From: Balaenoptera acutorostrata
Taxonomy: Eukaryota; Chordata; Mammalia; Artiodactyla; Balaenopteridae
Assembly: GCF_949987535.1 (NCBI RefSeq)
Contig: NC_080065.1
Span: forward strand, 40,463,239 to 40,527,238
DNA: 64,000 nt
Direction of reading: 5' to 3'
The notes under the pieces are model-generated. The model saw only the letters and a program-made list of their open reading frames with translations. It ran no database searches and was not told the origin of the DNA. Each line of letters starts with the position of its first letter. Within the stretch, counting starts at the first letter, position 1. The translations under genes were made by a program, and so were the position numbers. Of the stretch, positions 1 to 13,156 are shown piece by piece.

Positions 1-344
1 ATTCTTACAAGTTGAATTCTGTCTAGTCACAAGGTTTGAAGCTATTGCTTTATTTTCAGTGGTCTGTGTTTTCGGTTCCTTTTTTTAGTAATAGAGATTT
101 ATATATCCCCAATCATAATTTCTTGCCTGGTTGTCATTATTGCTAATGACATTAATTTAGCCATCTGTTGACTCAAGAATAAGCTTCTGACCGCTCCTTC
201 TAATTTGATATAAGAAATTAAGTCAATGACAAGCATAAGTTACAGGCCTTCACATCACTTCAATTTTGGTAGAACTGAGGTTTAATATATTACACACATA
301 CATAGAACAAATCTATTATAAATAAAATGTAACTGCTCATATTT

Positions 345-629
345 TTTTAATTAATTTATTTATTTTTGGCTGTGTTGGGTCTTTGTTTCTGTATGAGGGC
401 TTTCTCTAGTTGCGGCAAGCGGGGGCCACTCTTCATCGCGGTGCGCGGGCCTTTCACTATCGCGGCCTGTCTTGTTGCGGAGCACAGGCTCCAGTCGCGC
501 AGGCTCAGTAGTTGTGGCTCACGGGCCTAGTTGCTCCGCGGCATGTGGGATCTTCCCAGACCAGGGCTCGAACCCGTGTCCCCTGCATTTCCAGGCAGAT
601 TCTCATCCACTGCGCCACCAGGGAAGCCC
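345..629 (-). mobile_element. CHR-2-like SINE
   Basis: Reverse copy of the tRNA-derived SINE: poly-T/ATTT tail at left, GGCTGTGTTGGGTC body, and CCACCAGGGAAGCCC (the SINE 5' end) at right. Flanked by a perfect 15-bp duplication TAACTGCTCATATTT at 330-344 and 630-644. Confidence 0.93.
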
Positions 630-644
630 TAACTGCTCATATTT

Positions 645-1455
645 ATAGAATAAATTCACATACAAATGATTTGCAGAAAGATATGTTTTTCTCTTCAATA
701 TCAATAAGAATGAAAGAAAGCTAAACTTCAGCTGTAAGACATTAATTCAATAGATTATATTTGTTTATTAGCACAAATGCATTCATCAATATACCCCCGC
801 AACCCTAAGCATGATTAACAAGACACTGGGCTCCTGAAGATGGTGTCTTCTGGTTCATATATAGCGTTACATAATACACAGCTGTTGGTGATTAATCACA
901 GTTTGTAATGGCTAGTGAGTTCATTCTGTACTCCTTAGAAAAGAAAAAATGCAATTTTTTTTGTGTGTGTGTGATCTAAGTAAACAAATTTTGAACAAAT
1001 GTAATGCTGATTTATCAGTTTCCAGTTCATTAATGGGGAGCTTTTGCTTTCCCAACAATTGAAATCAGTGAAACATCTGTCAAATTATAGTTGCATAATC
1101 TATGAGTGAAACAATGCTTAGGTGGTATAAATGAGCTACTTCCTCAGAGATTCTCAAATTGTGCAAGAGGCAGGTGCTCAAGTGTCCCAGAATTCAGGAT
1201 TCTTTAAATGAAATATCTAATAGACCTGCTATTTTTCTTTGCTATTTCAGTGAGTACAAATATGATCTACCATTTCAATAGCCCTAGTGGAAACCAGATT
1301 GTGGACTTTTAGGTTTAATTTAACTCTCCTTATCTTCACCCTACTTCACTGCCAGCACCCAGATTGTTATGTATTTGTGCATTACATATAGCTAAGTTAG
1401 AGGTATCCTACCTAAATGTTTTGATTAATATACTAATATTAATACTGTATTTCTT
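645..1455. other. Unique or highly decayed sequence
   Basis: No gene, RNA or clear repeat seen. Confidence 0.5.
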
Positions 1456-1468
1456 TCCTCTTTTTCTT

Positions 1469-1519
1469 TTTTTTTTTTTTTTTTTTAAACGCATCTTCCT
1501 CACTAGGGAAATCTTACTT

Positions 1520-1550
<31 letters not shown>

Positions 1551-1826
1551 CATTTATTTTTGGCTGTGTTGGGTCTTCGTTTCTGTGCGAGGGCTTTCTC
1601 TAGTTACGGCGCGCGGGGGCCACTCTTCATCGCGGTGCGCTGGCCTCTCACTATTGCGGCCTCTCTTGTTGCGGAGCACAGGCTCCAGATGCGCAGGCTC
1701 AGTAGTAGTTGTGGCTCATGGGCCCAGTTGCTCCGCGGCATGTGGGATCTTCCCAGACCAGGGCTCGAACCCGTGTCCCCTGCATTGGCAGGCAGATTCT
1801 CAACCACTGTGCCACCAGGGAAGCCC
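1469..1826 (-). mobile_element. CHR-2-like SINE with a 31-bp 3' extension
   Basis: SINE body at about 1556-1826 with an (AAAT)n tail at 1518-1555. Beyond the tail, minus-strand reading gives 31 bp of unique DNA (1487-1517) ending in GCGTTT, then a second pure A-run (1468-1486). The 13-bp duplication TCCTCTTTTTCTT at 1456-1468 and 1827-1839 encloses all of it, so the extension arrived with the SINE. Confidence 0.9.
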
Positions 1827-1839
1827 TCCTCTTTTTCTT

Positions 1840-4005
1840 AATGATGAAGTAGTTCTCTGACAAATCATCACTTTTATTCAGGGGAAATGCATACCCTTTA
1901 GTTAATTAAATGCTACTACAAAATGCATCATCTTCCAGTTAATTCAAGGAATTGTTAGTCTTTTAGTAGAAATTTTATCCTCTGTTTTGAGAAAAGTTTC
2001 TGTGAGTGCCTGAAACAGGTTCCTGCTGATAACTGAAAATGTGTTTCTAAATGTCCCCAGCTTGCCAGATTAGGGTACCTAGGTCATTCAGTTCTTTCTT
2101 TCTAGCTACTTCTATTCACTGTGAAATTTTTTCCTGTAGAAAATGAGATGTTATGCTGCTTTCACTGAAACATCATATAAGTCAAGGGAAACTAGTGCCG
2201 TAGGGTAGGTTCCCCAAGGAACAGACCCTGAGCCTCTGAGATTTATGTGCAGGGGATTGCTCTGGGGAATAAATAGGAAAAATGATTGAAGAGATGTTGA
2301 GCAGGTTAAGAACATGAGTTATGATGCAGTTGCAACATTGGCTTCGGACCATCTTACAGAAAGCCCTCCACCTGGGATGGCCCTTCAGAGTTTTGTGTTT
2401 TGAGGCAAGGAGCCAGATTTTATGCTCCCGTATCCATCAGCCATTGAATGCAGGCCACCTTTGGGGAGGGGGTTGATTTTGAGCCAACCTGCTCTTTTTG
2501 GCTGAGGCTGATTCCTGGAGAGAGATTAATCAGAGAGCTGTTGGCCACCAACATTCCCAGCAATGGATGAAATGAGTGTTTCAGTCCCAAGGAGGAGTCT
2601 GGGCAACACACCACAGTATCCACTATAATGAGATGCCCAGCTTTGGTACCACATTTGTAATGCCAGTTGTGAGTGATGATTAACTTGCGTGTTGTATAGA
2701 ACATTAAAACCATTTAAGTAAACTATGGGTTGTAAGCAGTGGATAACATCCAAATTATTCTATAGCATGGTTATCTTTAGATAACTTTAGAAATGCCAGC
2801 CTCTAATTTCCTACTGAGACCCTAGGGAAGTTATAGTCAAGATTATCATTAGCTTTAATGAGAATAATTTGTACAGAATCCCCTGTGTTAGACAAAGATA
2901 AAAACATCTCTGCATGTGAAGCTTTGAATATCCCTTTGTTTATTTTAGCCTTTAACTGAATACAGAGTTGTTTTGTTTTCAGAGGTTTTATCAAAATGAC
3001 ATTGAAAATTTTCACATTTTTGTTGCTTTATTTCTAATAGATTTTCAACTGTATTAGTACCAGATATGGGTGTTTTAAAATATTTCCATTAATCTGGGTT
3101 AAAAATTATAAGTAAAGAATTACTCTGACTACTAAATAAAATACTATGGTTAAATTCTGAGGGTTAAAAAGAGCAAGTTTGAAGCTATGTTTAGAGTGAA
3201 AAGGATGATAGAAGCTAAATGATGTAAATTTTGATATGTATTGACACAATTATTGCCATAGCAAAAATAAATCCAGATGTGTGGTGATTATAAAGGAGTG
3301 GCAAAGTGGCATAATTGAATCAAGTACATAAAATTTGCTAGTTGAATGAACAGGTCAATTTCCATTTAACACTAAGGGATCAACTGGTATTTGGAATGAG
3401 TGTTGGTGACAGATGGTGTAGTTACATAGTCCTATTTCAGTCAATTAACAAGTAATTGACAGATATACTCATGGTGCTGAACAATTATTTGAATAAAAAT
3501 ATTTAGGACTGTTTCCTAAGCTTCAAGGTTTACCAAATGTAATTATAGTTAATTCTTTACATAAATTGCACTAAATAAGTTAGGATATTCACCAACTCAG
3601 AATGCCAGTATTGTTTTAACCATATAATTAACTCATTCTCATGGTTTGTTTGCTTAATGGAATAATCCATCTGATCTTGGTCTCTATTAATACTATTTCT
3701 TTGTCCATCAAAATGATGACTCTAACAAAATGAATACTTCTATAAAGTAAACATCAATTTTATATAGTAAAAGACCCAGCTAAATAAGACATTGGATAAA
3801 GAGAAATGGCAAAATAATCATACTCAACTTAAAGTTTTGATTATCAGTGGACACTGCCCTCATAGAATTTTGTACTAACATGTTTAGGTTAACTTACTAT
3901 TTAAGCTCAGGATATAAAATTTCATCTGCTTTATGTTTTCCTAGAGAAAAATGGTTCCTAGGCCATATATTATACCCCTATACTCAGAATAGGAATCAGG
4001 TAACT

Positions 4006-4006
<1 letters not shown>
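1840..4006. other. Mostly unrecognised, old sequence
   Basis: No exon-like frame seen. About 2190-2640 (GTGCAGGGGATTGCTCTGGG onward) reads like a decayed interspersed repeat, but I cannot name the family. Confidence 0.4.

Positions 4007-4052
<46 letters not shown>
4007..4052. repeat. (GATA)n microsatellite
   Basis: About eleven uninterrupted GATA/TAGA units. Confidence 0.97.
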
Positions 4053-4053
<1 letters not shown>

Positions 4054-4479
4054 AGATACATTCTTATGAAAAAATATGGATGACTGATAGAGAAAGAAAA
4101 ATATCTTAAAGCCTATGTGGGTAAAATTTTGTTAAATTTAGCTGACAAAGACATTGAGATATGTCCCCCTTCCTCCACCCACAAAACACATAGAAAAGTT
4201 GAATAAAATATCAGAGCATTAAAAAAGTTAAACTCAAAGTTACCAAGTGGCAGAAATGTTGAGGGTGCTTATAGCTGAAAAAATGAGTTGTAGACAAACT
4301 GTTTCAGCCCATGGGGATATTTGAAGCATGTATTCTTAAGAGATGGTTGGTGTTTAAATGTCAGTGAGCATTGATCATTCAGGGCCACAGGACTGACAAC
4401 TTTGAATTCTAAAAAAGAGAAGTGTACAAAAAAGTAAAAGACAAAAATTCTAGAGACTATACATACATACACATAAGGA

Positions 4480-5590
4480 AATAAAAACCTCATGTGGGTT
4501 AAACAATACATACCTGCAGAAAATACTAGTCAAATACAAGCCAGATTTAATGAAATCACTCAGAAGAAAGGAATTATACTGTATTATCCATCATTCATCA
4601 AATTCAAACTCAGACAAGAGAGAATTGAAAAGAGATACTATTCTAATATTGATGAAAAATGTTCCAGGTTGAAGAGAAATGTAAATTTTCAGATTGGAAG
4701 AAAACATCTCAAGTCCCTATAACCAGACACTGTGCTCTGAAACTATAAGGTATCAAAGATTAAAAAAAAGATGTGAAGAACCTGGAGAGAAATGACAGAT
4801 TATTTATAAAGAGACATAATTCAATTGCTACAATATTTCTCATTAGGAAAAATAGATGTGTGAATACAATGAAATATTTTCAAATTGCTGGGGAGACATA
4901 GACATTCATAAACATAAAAACAAAATTAAAATGGTGTCCATAGACCCTCACTGAAAGACATACTAAAGGATATACTTCAGCAAGAAAAAAATTTAATTCA
5001 TAAGGAAAGTTTGTAAAGCAAGAAAAAATAGTGACCAAACCAATTGACTTAACAAATTTAAAAATACTGAAATACTAAGATGACTAACAATAACTACTTT
5101 TGGAGGGTTTAAAAACAAGATGGAACTTAAATACCAAATAGTAATTTAAATGACTAAAGAGGAGTACCTGAAAGGAATATACTTTGTTACATATATTTGA
5201 AAGAAAATAGTGGTATTGATTTACTTTAGATTTTATTAGGAAGAAATAAAGTTAAATATGTATGTAAAAGTTTTAAAGGAAATAGAATTACTGCAACAGT
5301 AGAAATAGAATGTTTAATTTCCCAACAAGGAAGGAAATTTCTATCAAGTCAATAGAAGATAAAAGAAGAAAAAAAACCACAAGATACTAACAAAAGCATA
5401 GTAAATTTAAAAATTCAGAAAAAGATGTAGAAATAAATCCAAATATATTAGTAATCAGAAGTATAATAAATTAATCATCCTATTAAAAGACCAAGACTGT
5501 CAAATTGGATTAAAAACTTTAAAAAATGTTGTTATTCTATATAAATACTAATCAAAAGAGGCAAGGAGTAGTTTTATCAGAAATATGTAG
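4480..5590 (+). mobile_element. Old L1/HAL1-like fragment
   Basis: A-rich plus-strand sequence with motifs such as CTCACTGAAAGACATACTAA and GATATACTTCAGCAAGAAAA, typical of the 5' half of old L1 or HAL1 elements. No intact frame remains. Boundaries are approximate. Confidence 0.4.
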
Positions 5591-5592
5591 AG

Positions 5593-7000
5593 TTAATTCT
5601 ACTTCTTCTTTTCTAACATGGATACCGATTTTTTTTTTTTTTTTTTGGCCTATTTGCTCTGGCTAGGACTTCCAGTACTGTGTTGAATAAATATGGTGAG
5701 AGTGAGCATCATTGTCTTGTTCCTTATCTTAAAGGAGAAGCTTTCAGCTTTTCACCATTGAGTATATGTTAACTGTGAGCTTGTCATATATGGCCTTTAT
5801 TATGTTCAGGTACATTCCTTCTACCCCTAATTTGTTGAGATTTCTTATCATGAAAGGATATTGAATTTTTAATTGCTTCTTCTCTACTGACATGATCATA
5901 TGATTTTATCCTTTATTCTGTTCATATTATATATCATATTTATTGATTTGCAAATGTTGAATCATCTTTGCATCCCAGAAGTGTCTCACTTGATCATTGT
6001 GTATGATCCTTTTAATGTGCTGTTGAGTTCAGTTTGCTAGTATTTTGTTGAGGATTTTTACATCTATGTTCATCAGGAATACTGGCCTGTATTTGCTTTC
6101 CTTGTAGCATCCTTGTCTATGTGCTGGACTTATAAAATGAGTTTGGAAGTGTTCCCTCTTCTTCTGTGTTTTGGAAGAGTTTGAAAAGAATTTGTATGAA
6201 TTCTTTAAATGTTTGCTAGAATTCATCAGTGAAGCCATCTGGTTCTGGCCTTTTCTTTGTCTCTGTTTACAGGTGACACAATCTTGTATATAGAAAATCC
6301 TGAAGACTCCAGAAAAAAACTGTTAGAACTAATAAATTCAGTAAAGCTTCAGGACACAAAGTCAACATGTTGTGTTTCTACACACTGACAGTAAACTATC
6401 CCAAAAAGACAGTACAAAAACAATCTCCTCTACAATAGCATCAAAAAGAGTAAAATACTTAGGAATAAATTTAACCAAGGAGAAGAAAGATCTGTTACTG
6501 AAAACTGTAAAATATTGATGAAAGAAATTGAAGAAGGTACAGGTATATGGAAAAATATCCAATCTACGTTAATTAAAATAATTAACATTTTTAAAATCTC
6601 CATACTACTCAAAGCTCTATATAGATTCAAGGTAATCCCTGTCAAAACTCCAATGGCGTTTTTCACAGAAATAGAAAAAACAATCCTAAAATTTGTATGG
6701 AATCACAAAATGCTTCAGATAGCCTAAGCAACCTTGAGCAAGAAGAACAAAGCTGGAGGCATTACATTTTCTGATTTCAAACTATATTACTAAGCTACAG
6801 TAATCAAAACAGTATGGTACTGCATAAAAACAGCCACATAGACTAAATGGAAGAGAATAGAAAGCCCAGAGATAAGACTACACATATATGGTCAACTACT
6901 CTTTTACAAAGTTGCCAACAACAGACAATGAGGAAAGGATAATCACTTCAGTAAATCGTGTTGGGCAAACTAGATAGCCATATACAAAAGATGTGGGGTG
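5593..7000 (+). mobile_element. L1 ORF2 fragment with inverted 5' half (twin-priming structure)
   Basis: 5593-6265 is ORF2 on the minus strand, running from the SPGPDGF-like region (about residue 470) to just before FADD (about 698). From about 6270 the same ORF resumes on the plus strand at the equivalent of [10 protein letters not shown] (about 702) and continues to roughly residue 985. The two halves meet in the protein with almost no loss, the expected outcome of twin priming. Frames are broken by stops. The 3' UTR and poly(A) are missing. Confidence 0.75.
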
Positions 7001-8204
7001 ATAATAAAATATACCTAAATAATTGTAGTTACATCTTATGTTTATTTAATATTGTTAAGTTCAGAGAGCAGTGTCCTATAAGTCATTGTGATATTTACTG
7101 AACATCTGTTACATGCCAGGTGTTCTGATAATTTCTGGAGATAACAAAAATATGTGTCAGTCCCTGTTTTAAAGAAGTCAATCTACTCAGTGGTACAGAC
7201 ACACAAAGAATTCCACAGGTTGGAAGAAAAAGACGACTAAGAAAGGAATTTGAAAACACAGAGAATTTCAGAGATCTTTGAAGGAACAGTTTTGAGTTAT
7301 GTTGAGAAGAGGGATGAACAACATAGTGGTTTTAAGCAAGGAAACAAGTGGTTGCAGACCCAAAAAGGAAATTTCCACATCCCAGTTACATAAAGTTGGT
7401 TCAGTATTAGGAAATTTAATTTACTTCACGGAAAAAAGAAAAAAAAATTATTATATTAGTGCCTGCCAAAGTCTTAAATACCCTTAACAGTTTGTTTCAG
7501 GAAGTAACAGCAAATATATGTGGTGAAATATTAAAGACTTTCTATTAAAATTAAGAACACAGCAAGCATTCTAATGGCCACTGTGATTATTCAATACTCT
7601 TTTGGTGATTTTAGGTAATGCAAAAAGACCCGGTGTGGAATAAATGTAGTAAGAAAAAGTTTTGTTTTCAGATGATATAATTGAATACCTAAGAATATCA
7701 CGAAATTCAACCACAATCTCTTTGAACAGAAAAAAAATTATTAAGATGGCTGGCTACAAAAAGTCAAAACTTTCCTTTTATACTAGAGTAACAGGATGTT
7801 AAGTTGGAGGCTTTGACTGAACTCCAAGTTACAATGTGTTATGAGTCAGACTGACAGGCTGAAATTTCAAAGAAAGTGTCTGGGAACCTGCTGGATGAGT
7901 CATCTTCAATAAGGATCTAAAATGGTCAGGTTGCTGGAAATTCAGCAGGATTTGGTGAGAACCAGTTTGAAAAAAATCTACGCTCTAGTCATATCTCCCA
8001 CTCAAGGGTAGGGAAGGAAATAATTGATCCTCTTGCTCAAATCTAGGGAGAAGCCTTCTCTAAGTGGGGAGTGAGCAAAGGGGGCATGAGAGGGGCTCCT
8101 GAGTTGTTGGAAATGGTCTGTGTCTTTATCTAGGCAGTTTTCACACTAGTGTGTGCACTATGTGAAAATTCATTGAGCTTTACACTTATGACATATGCCC
8201 CCCC
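7001..8204. other. Decayed sequence with an L2-like fragment
   Basis: 7085-7210 (tgaacatctgttacatgccaggtgttctg) resembles an L2 3' portion. The rest shows nothing recognisable. Confidence 0.4.
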
Positions 8205-8210
8205 TTCTTT

Positions 8211-8269
8211 TTTAACATCTTTATTGGCATATAATTGCTTTACAAAGTTGTGTTAGTTGCTGCTGTATG
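8211..8269 (-). mobile_element. L1 3'-terminal fragment
   Basis: Reads TTTTTTAACATCTTTATTGG and continues as the reverse complement of the artiodactyl/cetacean L1 3' end, stopping after about 60 bp: a very short 5'-truncated copy. Confidence 0.7.
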
Positions 8270-8644
8270 CCTTTAATGTGTATTATACTTTAAAAATTTT
8301 ACTTAAAAAAAAAGTCTTTCTTTGGCTTGTTGAAGTTAGACACTATAGACACTATACAGCTAACTGGGCCTTTTCATATCCCCCAGTCTTAAACTGATTG
8401 GAAATCTTTAAAATAAAAATAATATATTTTCTCAGGGATTATTGAGAGATGATCCTACATAATTGAAGCTTGCAGGACTGATATCATCATTATTTTTTAC
8501 ATAACCATTTTCTTTAACTTTTGTAGAACTAAAGCAGGGATCCCAAATTGAATACAAAGACTCAGACAGGTCTGGATGATTGGTGGGATGGGTGTGGAAG
8601 TCTAATAGCATCCCAAGAAGGTGATAAAATCCTTGTCTAACACT

Positions 8645-8710
8645 GAGACTCCATTGCACTGTGCCTGGCTCATAGAATTTTCTCAATAAATATTTGTTGA
8701 ATACATAGGT
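8645..8710 (+). mobile_element. L2 3'-end fragment
   Basis: GTGCCTGGCTCATAG followed by CTCAATAAATATTTGTTGAA, the typical L2 terminal signature. Confidence 0.55.
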
Positions 8711-11510
8711 TAATGGAAGGATAGATGGATGGGTGGATAAAACAGAAGGAAAGCTTATCATAAATGACAGAGTGAATACAGATGACTAAGAAATCAATTT
8801 CTGGATTATCAGAAGGTGGATCACTCTAATTAGCAGAGGATCTGTCCCTGGTATTTGTTTCCTGTCCTGATTGATTGCACTGACTTCATGTCCAAGTCCA
8901 GAGGCTATCAGGAGTGCTGTGAATGATGTCTATAAAAGTGGTTTCATTAAACCTCAGTAAGACTTGAAACACAAGTAACAATGCTCAGAAACACTGAGTG
9001 AACCCTTCGTCCCCACATTACAACAAAGCATGGTGAAATTTTGAGAGCTGTCCCTGTAGCAGTGAGTTTATCCTTGACCACTTATAGCACATCTCCTGGG
9101 ATTATCAACAGTAATTGATGGACATTTGTCCTGTGGCTACAACCTGTACTGACAGGTGTTGGAGATAATAACCAATATCATTTGAATTTTTCTGCTAATG
9201 TGACTTAATTACAGAGCCAGGACCAGGGCCCTGTGCTGCAAGACCCTGAATGTAACTGCCTCCTTGACTTTTGTACTCTGGGTACTTTTCCTGCTTCACG
9301 CTAGTTCTGGCATTGCTTGATAACCATTAACTGATAATAACTAGAGAATCTCAGGTTAAAAATATGTATTTCACTGTCTCCCATATCCACTGATGAAGCT
9401 TCTTAACAAGCAAATATGCAAAATGGTAAAGCTAACAATACTGACCTTAGGTAATTGCTTTTAGTGGAAAATGACAATAAATGTGAATTCTGCATCCCAG
9501 ACAAATGTCAGTTATTACAATTTCTACTCAATTAACTTCCTTACACATTGATTGAGGTCCTTCCCTAAGAGTAAGTAGACAACCAAAGATGATGACAGCA
9601 CAATCATTGCACTTGGGAGCCTAACGCTGATTTATTTTACGAGAATATTTTTCCCCTTAACAATGGTAGTACGTATACAATGACCAGTCTCCAGTCTCTT
9701 ATCTTATATTGTGGCTAAGCAAGACATTTTCTAAAAAAAGTTTTAAAACCATTTAAAAATTAGGAAAGCTTTCAAATTATATATGATGTATAGCATGCTG
9801 ACAGGCAAACTTGTATGCTCTGAAGCACCACTCAGCAAAGCTGTAGTTTTATTTCTACAGAGAATGATGTCAAAAAGCTAGGACCAATTCTGGTGAATGT
9901 AGGCTGGTGTGGGGCCTAATTTTAAAAATAGAAGTGTCCTGACTAATCTGTTATGCTGGCAACAGATCTAAAGACTATAGACTGATATTTTTGAAGATCT
10001 GAGAAAATGAAGACAAGCAAAGACAGATTTGCCTTCACCATAGTGGTTAAGATAAATACTTCATTCAGTTAGTACCGCAAGGAAATTTCATTTAGATTTT
10101 TAACTTTTTGATATATGATTCACAAAGGGAATTTGTCTCACTTTGAAAATAACTCTTCAAGTGTCAAACAACAGAATAAATGGTTTTTTACACTGGAAAA
10201 ACATTTGAGATTTTTCTGACAATGCCCTAGATTCTGGGAAAAGCAAAAGCAAAAGCAAACTTTGTTTTCTAGAGGTTTCCTAACAAAATTCTTGCATTTG
10301 TCTCTGTGGAAACAGTCAAATTTTTCTGGGTAATTTTGCCACCATATGTTGTCAGAAATTTACATTTTTTAAAGGTTAGATTGTATACTTCTATTTATTT
10401 CATTAATCTCGAATGAGGGTTAGTCATATAAAACATTTTAAATTCTTGTGAATTGACCAATCTACTATAAGAGCTTACATCCTGAATGAAAGGAAGACAA
10501 TTGCCCATCGTGTTCCCAATGATCTGACCTGCAAATGTAGACCTGGATGTTGAGAAGCAAACCAAAGAACTTTGCCGTATGGTGGCCCATATGCAGCTTC
10601 CATCCAGTGCACTGAGAAAGGGCGTTCACATAGTCTGAGCAAGTTCAAGGTGACTTCTGTAGGAGGAGAAGATCCAACTATTGAGAGAGAAGGCGAAGGG
10701 AGGAGGAGGAAGAAAGGGAAAGAGAAGGAGAAAGGCGAAGGTAGGAAGGGATGAGGGAAGACAGATCTAAATGAATTTTTGCATTTAATATCTGAGCTCA
10801 GATTTGAGTGAATACAGTGGCATGCTAGAGCTGGCTGGTACCGGCCCAGAGCAGATTGTGGGCATCTCTTCCCAACTCTGTGCTCCGTAATATCATATAG
10901 GTTGCTTCAAACAGACCATAGTGGAAGTATTACACTGCAAAAATAAGCAAATGCTACAAATCAGGGCATCATCCGTTGCTCCCCTCCCCCCAACTCCAGG
11001 AGCTAAACATTTACAGGCTTACTCTGGTAGACCTGGAAACTCTCAATGGCCACTGTGATAAAGAAAAGCAATGTAAGGAAATAGAAACAACTCTTGAGCT
11101 AGGATGAACGGATCAAGGAGGAAAGAAGGAGAGAAGCTCAGGGTGGTCATGAAAATAATTTAATCACTGAGGTGATCGTGCCTACCGGAAAAGCACACCC
11201 AGTTACTGAGCTGACTGGGAAAAGAACAATGGCTGTTTCTCTGGTGGAACATTACTGTATGATCCAGGCAGACACTAGAAATAGATCAGGTAGTTTTCCT
11301 GGGGGTTTCTTGGATTAGCAGGAAGTAGTCCACTTTTAGGGTGTTAAATAAGATTTGGAGGTAAAACATAATTAAAATGTGACATACATTTGGAACAAAA
11401 TGAGATAAATACAGGCACTTTTCATGAAGATTTGAGGAAGATTATGAGTAAAAAACCTTTTTAATCTCTTGATTCAAATCATGTTGGTATAATCTATTGC
11501 CGGTGCTGCT
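8711..11510. other. Repeat-poor, unrecognised stretch
   Basis: No gene found. Contains a purine-rich (GGGAGGA/GAAAG) stretch at about 10683-10755; otherwise old unique sequence. Confidence 0.45.
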
Positions 11511-11514
11511 CATA

Positions 11515-11735
11515 ATAGCTGACTTCTTCAAGGTTCCTAGAATGTGCCAGAATGTCCAGAATGTCCTAGAATGGGTTATTGACTTTATATACATTATCTG
11601 ATTTGTTACTCATGGAAATCATATTAAATAAGTACTATTATTATCCTCATTTTACAAATAAACTAAACAAAATTTAGAAGTGTGGAAACACTTGCCCAAG
11701 GTCTGGTCCAGACTCTCAGCTGTTAGCTGCTGTAG
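11515..11735 (-). mobile_element. MIR fragment
   Basis: Reverse-orientation MIR core: ATTATTATCCTCATTTTACA followed by ACACTTGCCCAAGGTC. Confidence 0.7.
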
Positions 11736-12029
11736 CGTGTTTTGCTGTGCCATTCCACGAGTTGCAAAATCTATTTGAAATGGAAAATTCTGCATTAAAC
11801 TGAGTAACTGAGGAATGATTCTCAAGTAAGAAAAAGTACCAGTGAGCTTGATTTTTCTATTATAACTGTGGTCTAAATTGGTAACTTTTACAGTACCCTT
11901 AATATAGAATATATACTTCTCATACATATCTATTATATATAAAGTATTATTTTATTAGTACAAAAAATATGAACAAGCCTGATTCACTGTGTAGTGTCTA
12001 TCTGGAAACTTCAACAAGCTAAAGAAATA

Positions 12030-12480
12030 ATTTTTCTTTTTTTAAGTAAATTTTTGAAGTATAATACACATAAAAAGGCCTATGTCATAAATGTAAATCT
12101 CAATGAATTTTCTTATAATGTATATACAAGTGTAAAAACTGCTTCAGTAAAGAAATAGACCATTTCCAATAATCCAGGAGCCCCTCTCTTACCCTCCTTG
12201 GTCACCCCTCACCCCATACACAATACAACTACTACTATCCTGACTTTTATCACCAAAGATTACTTTCACCTATTTTTGAATTTATAGAAATGGAATGATA
12301 AAGCATGAAAATTGTATTTGACTTTTTGTTTGTTCAATATTATATTTGTGAGGTCCATCCATGCTATTGTGTGTCGTTGTAGATCATTATCATTGCTGCA
12401 AGATATTTCGTTTTTTATTTACTTATTCGACTACTAATGGAAATATGGATTGAGAAATATCATTAAAGCATATTTCCTCC
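12030..12480 (-). mobile_element. Old L1 (L1M-type) 3' UTR
   Basis: Opens with AAATTTTTGAAGTATAATAC and continues through a C-rich block and AATGGAATGATAAAG to TCCATCCATGCTATTGTGTG, the usual order in reverse L1M 3' ends. Confidence 0.6.
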
Positions 12481-13156
12481 TTTACTCTTCCATCTTATGT
12501 TAAATCTTTTTAGCTGCAAGAGAAGGTCTTGGGAGTTGGAAGGACTTCTTAAAAGAATTTGCCAGCAAATACACTAATATAAGTTAATCTCCATCTTTGT
12601 TCAAATTTAGCTTTATATAAGTTGTCTTATTTACTAAATTCCTAAAATTTTAAACATTCCCAAAGCACTTCAGAGACAGAAGAGTTTCTTATTACCTATT
12701 CCATTCAGAGACCTCAAAGGCCTTTGTAAATTTACACGTGATCCAAAGTTTCCCACATACAACCAATATGGATGTAAAGATCTCTAGTAATCCTGCCAGC
12801 TACTTTGAGGCTAAAACTTGGACTAACAGTATAAACCCTCTCACAAAAACTCTTGTTCTAAGAAAGCTCTTTAAGACAATGTTCCACTTTCTTTACATGT
12901 ACTATAGCCATTTTCACAGAGTCAATGCTCAACAAATTTTGAAGATCTAAATTGAATTTGGTTATTTCAACAAATGAAAATGGAAGCTATTATATAAAAT
13001 TCATTAAGTCAATCAATGCCTAAAACATTTCCAGTCCTGTAGAAAATAAACAATTATATCCAGCATACAAATGTCCCTTTTCCTATTGTTCTAAAACCAG
13101 TACTTCTTAATTTCTTTAATATTGTGAAATCTGTGGACCTTCTCAGGATAGTTCTT

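Noticed and set aside
5631..5648. T-run as the poly(A) tail of a separate minus-strand L1
   Set aside because: L1 ORF2 homology continues on its left side (5593 onward), so it is an expanded internal T tract.
6029..6727. Short open frames with reverse-transcriptase-like residues
   Set aside because: They are pieces of the decayed, inverted L1 ORF2 at 5593-7000, not separate genes.
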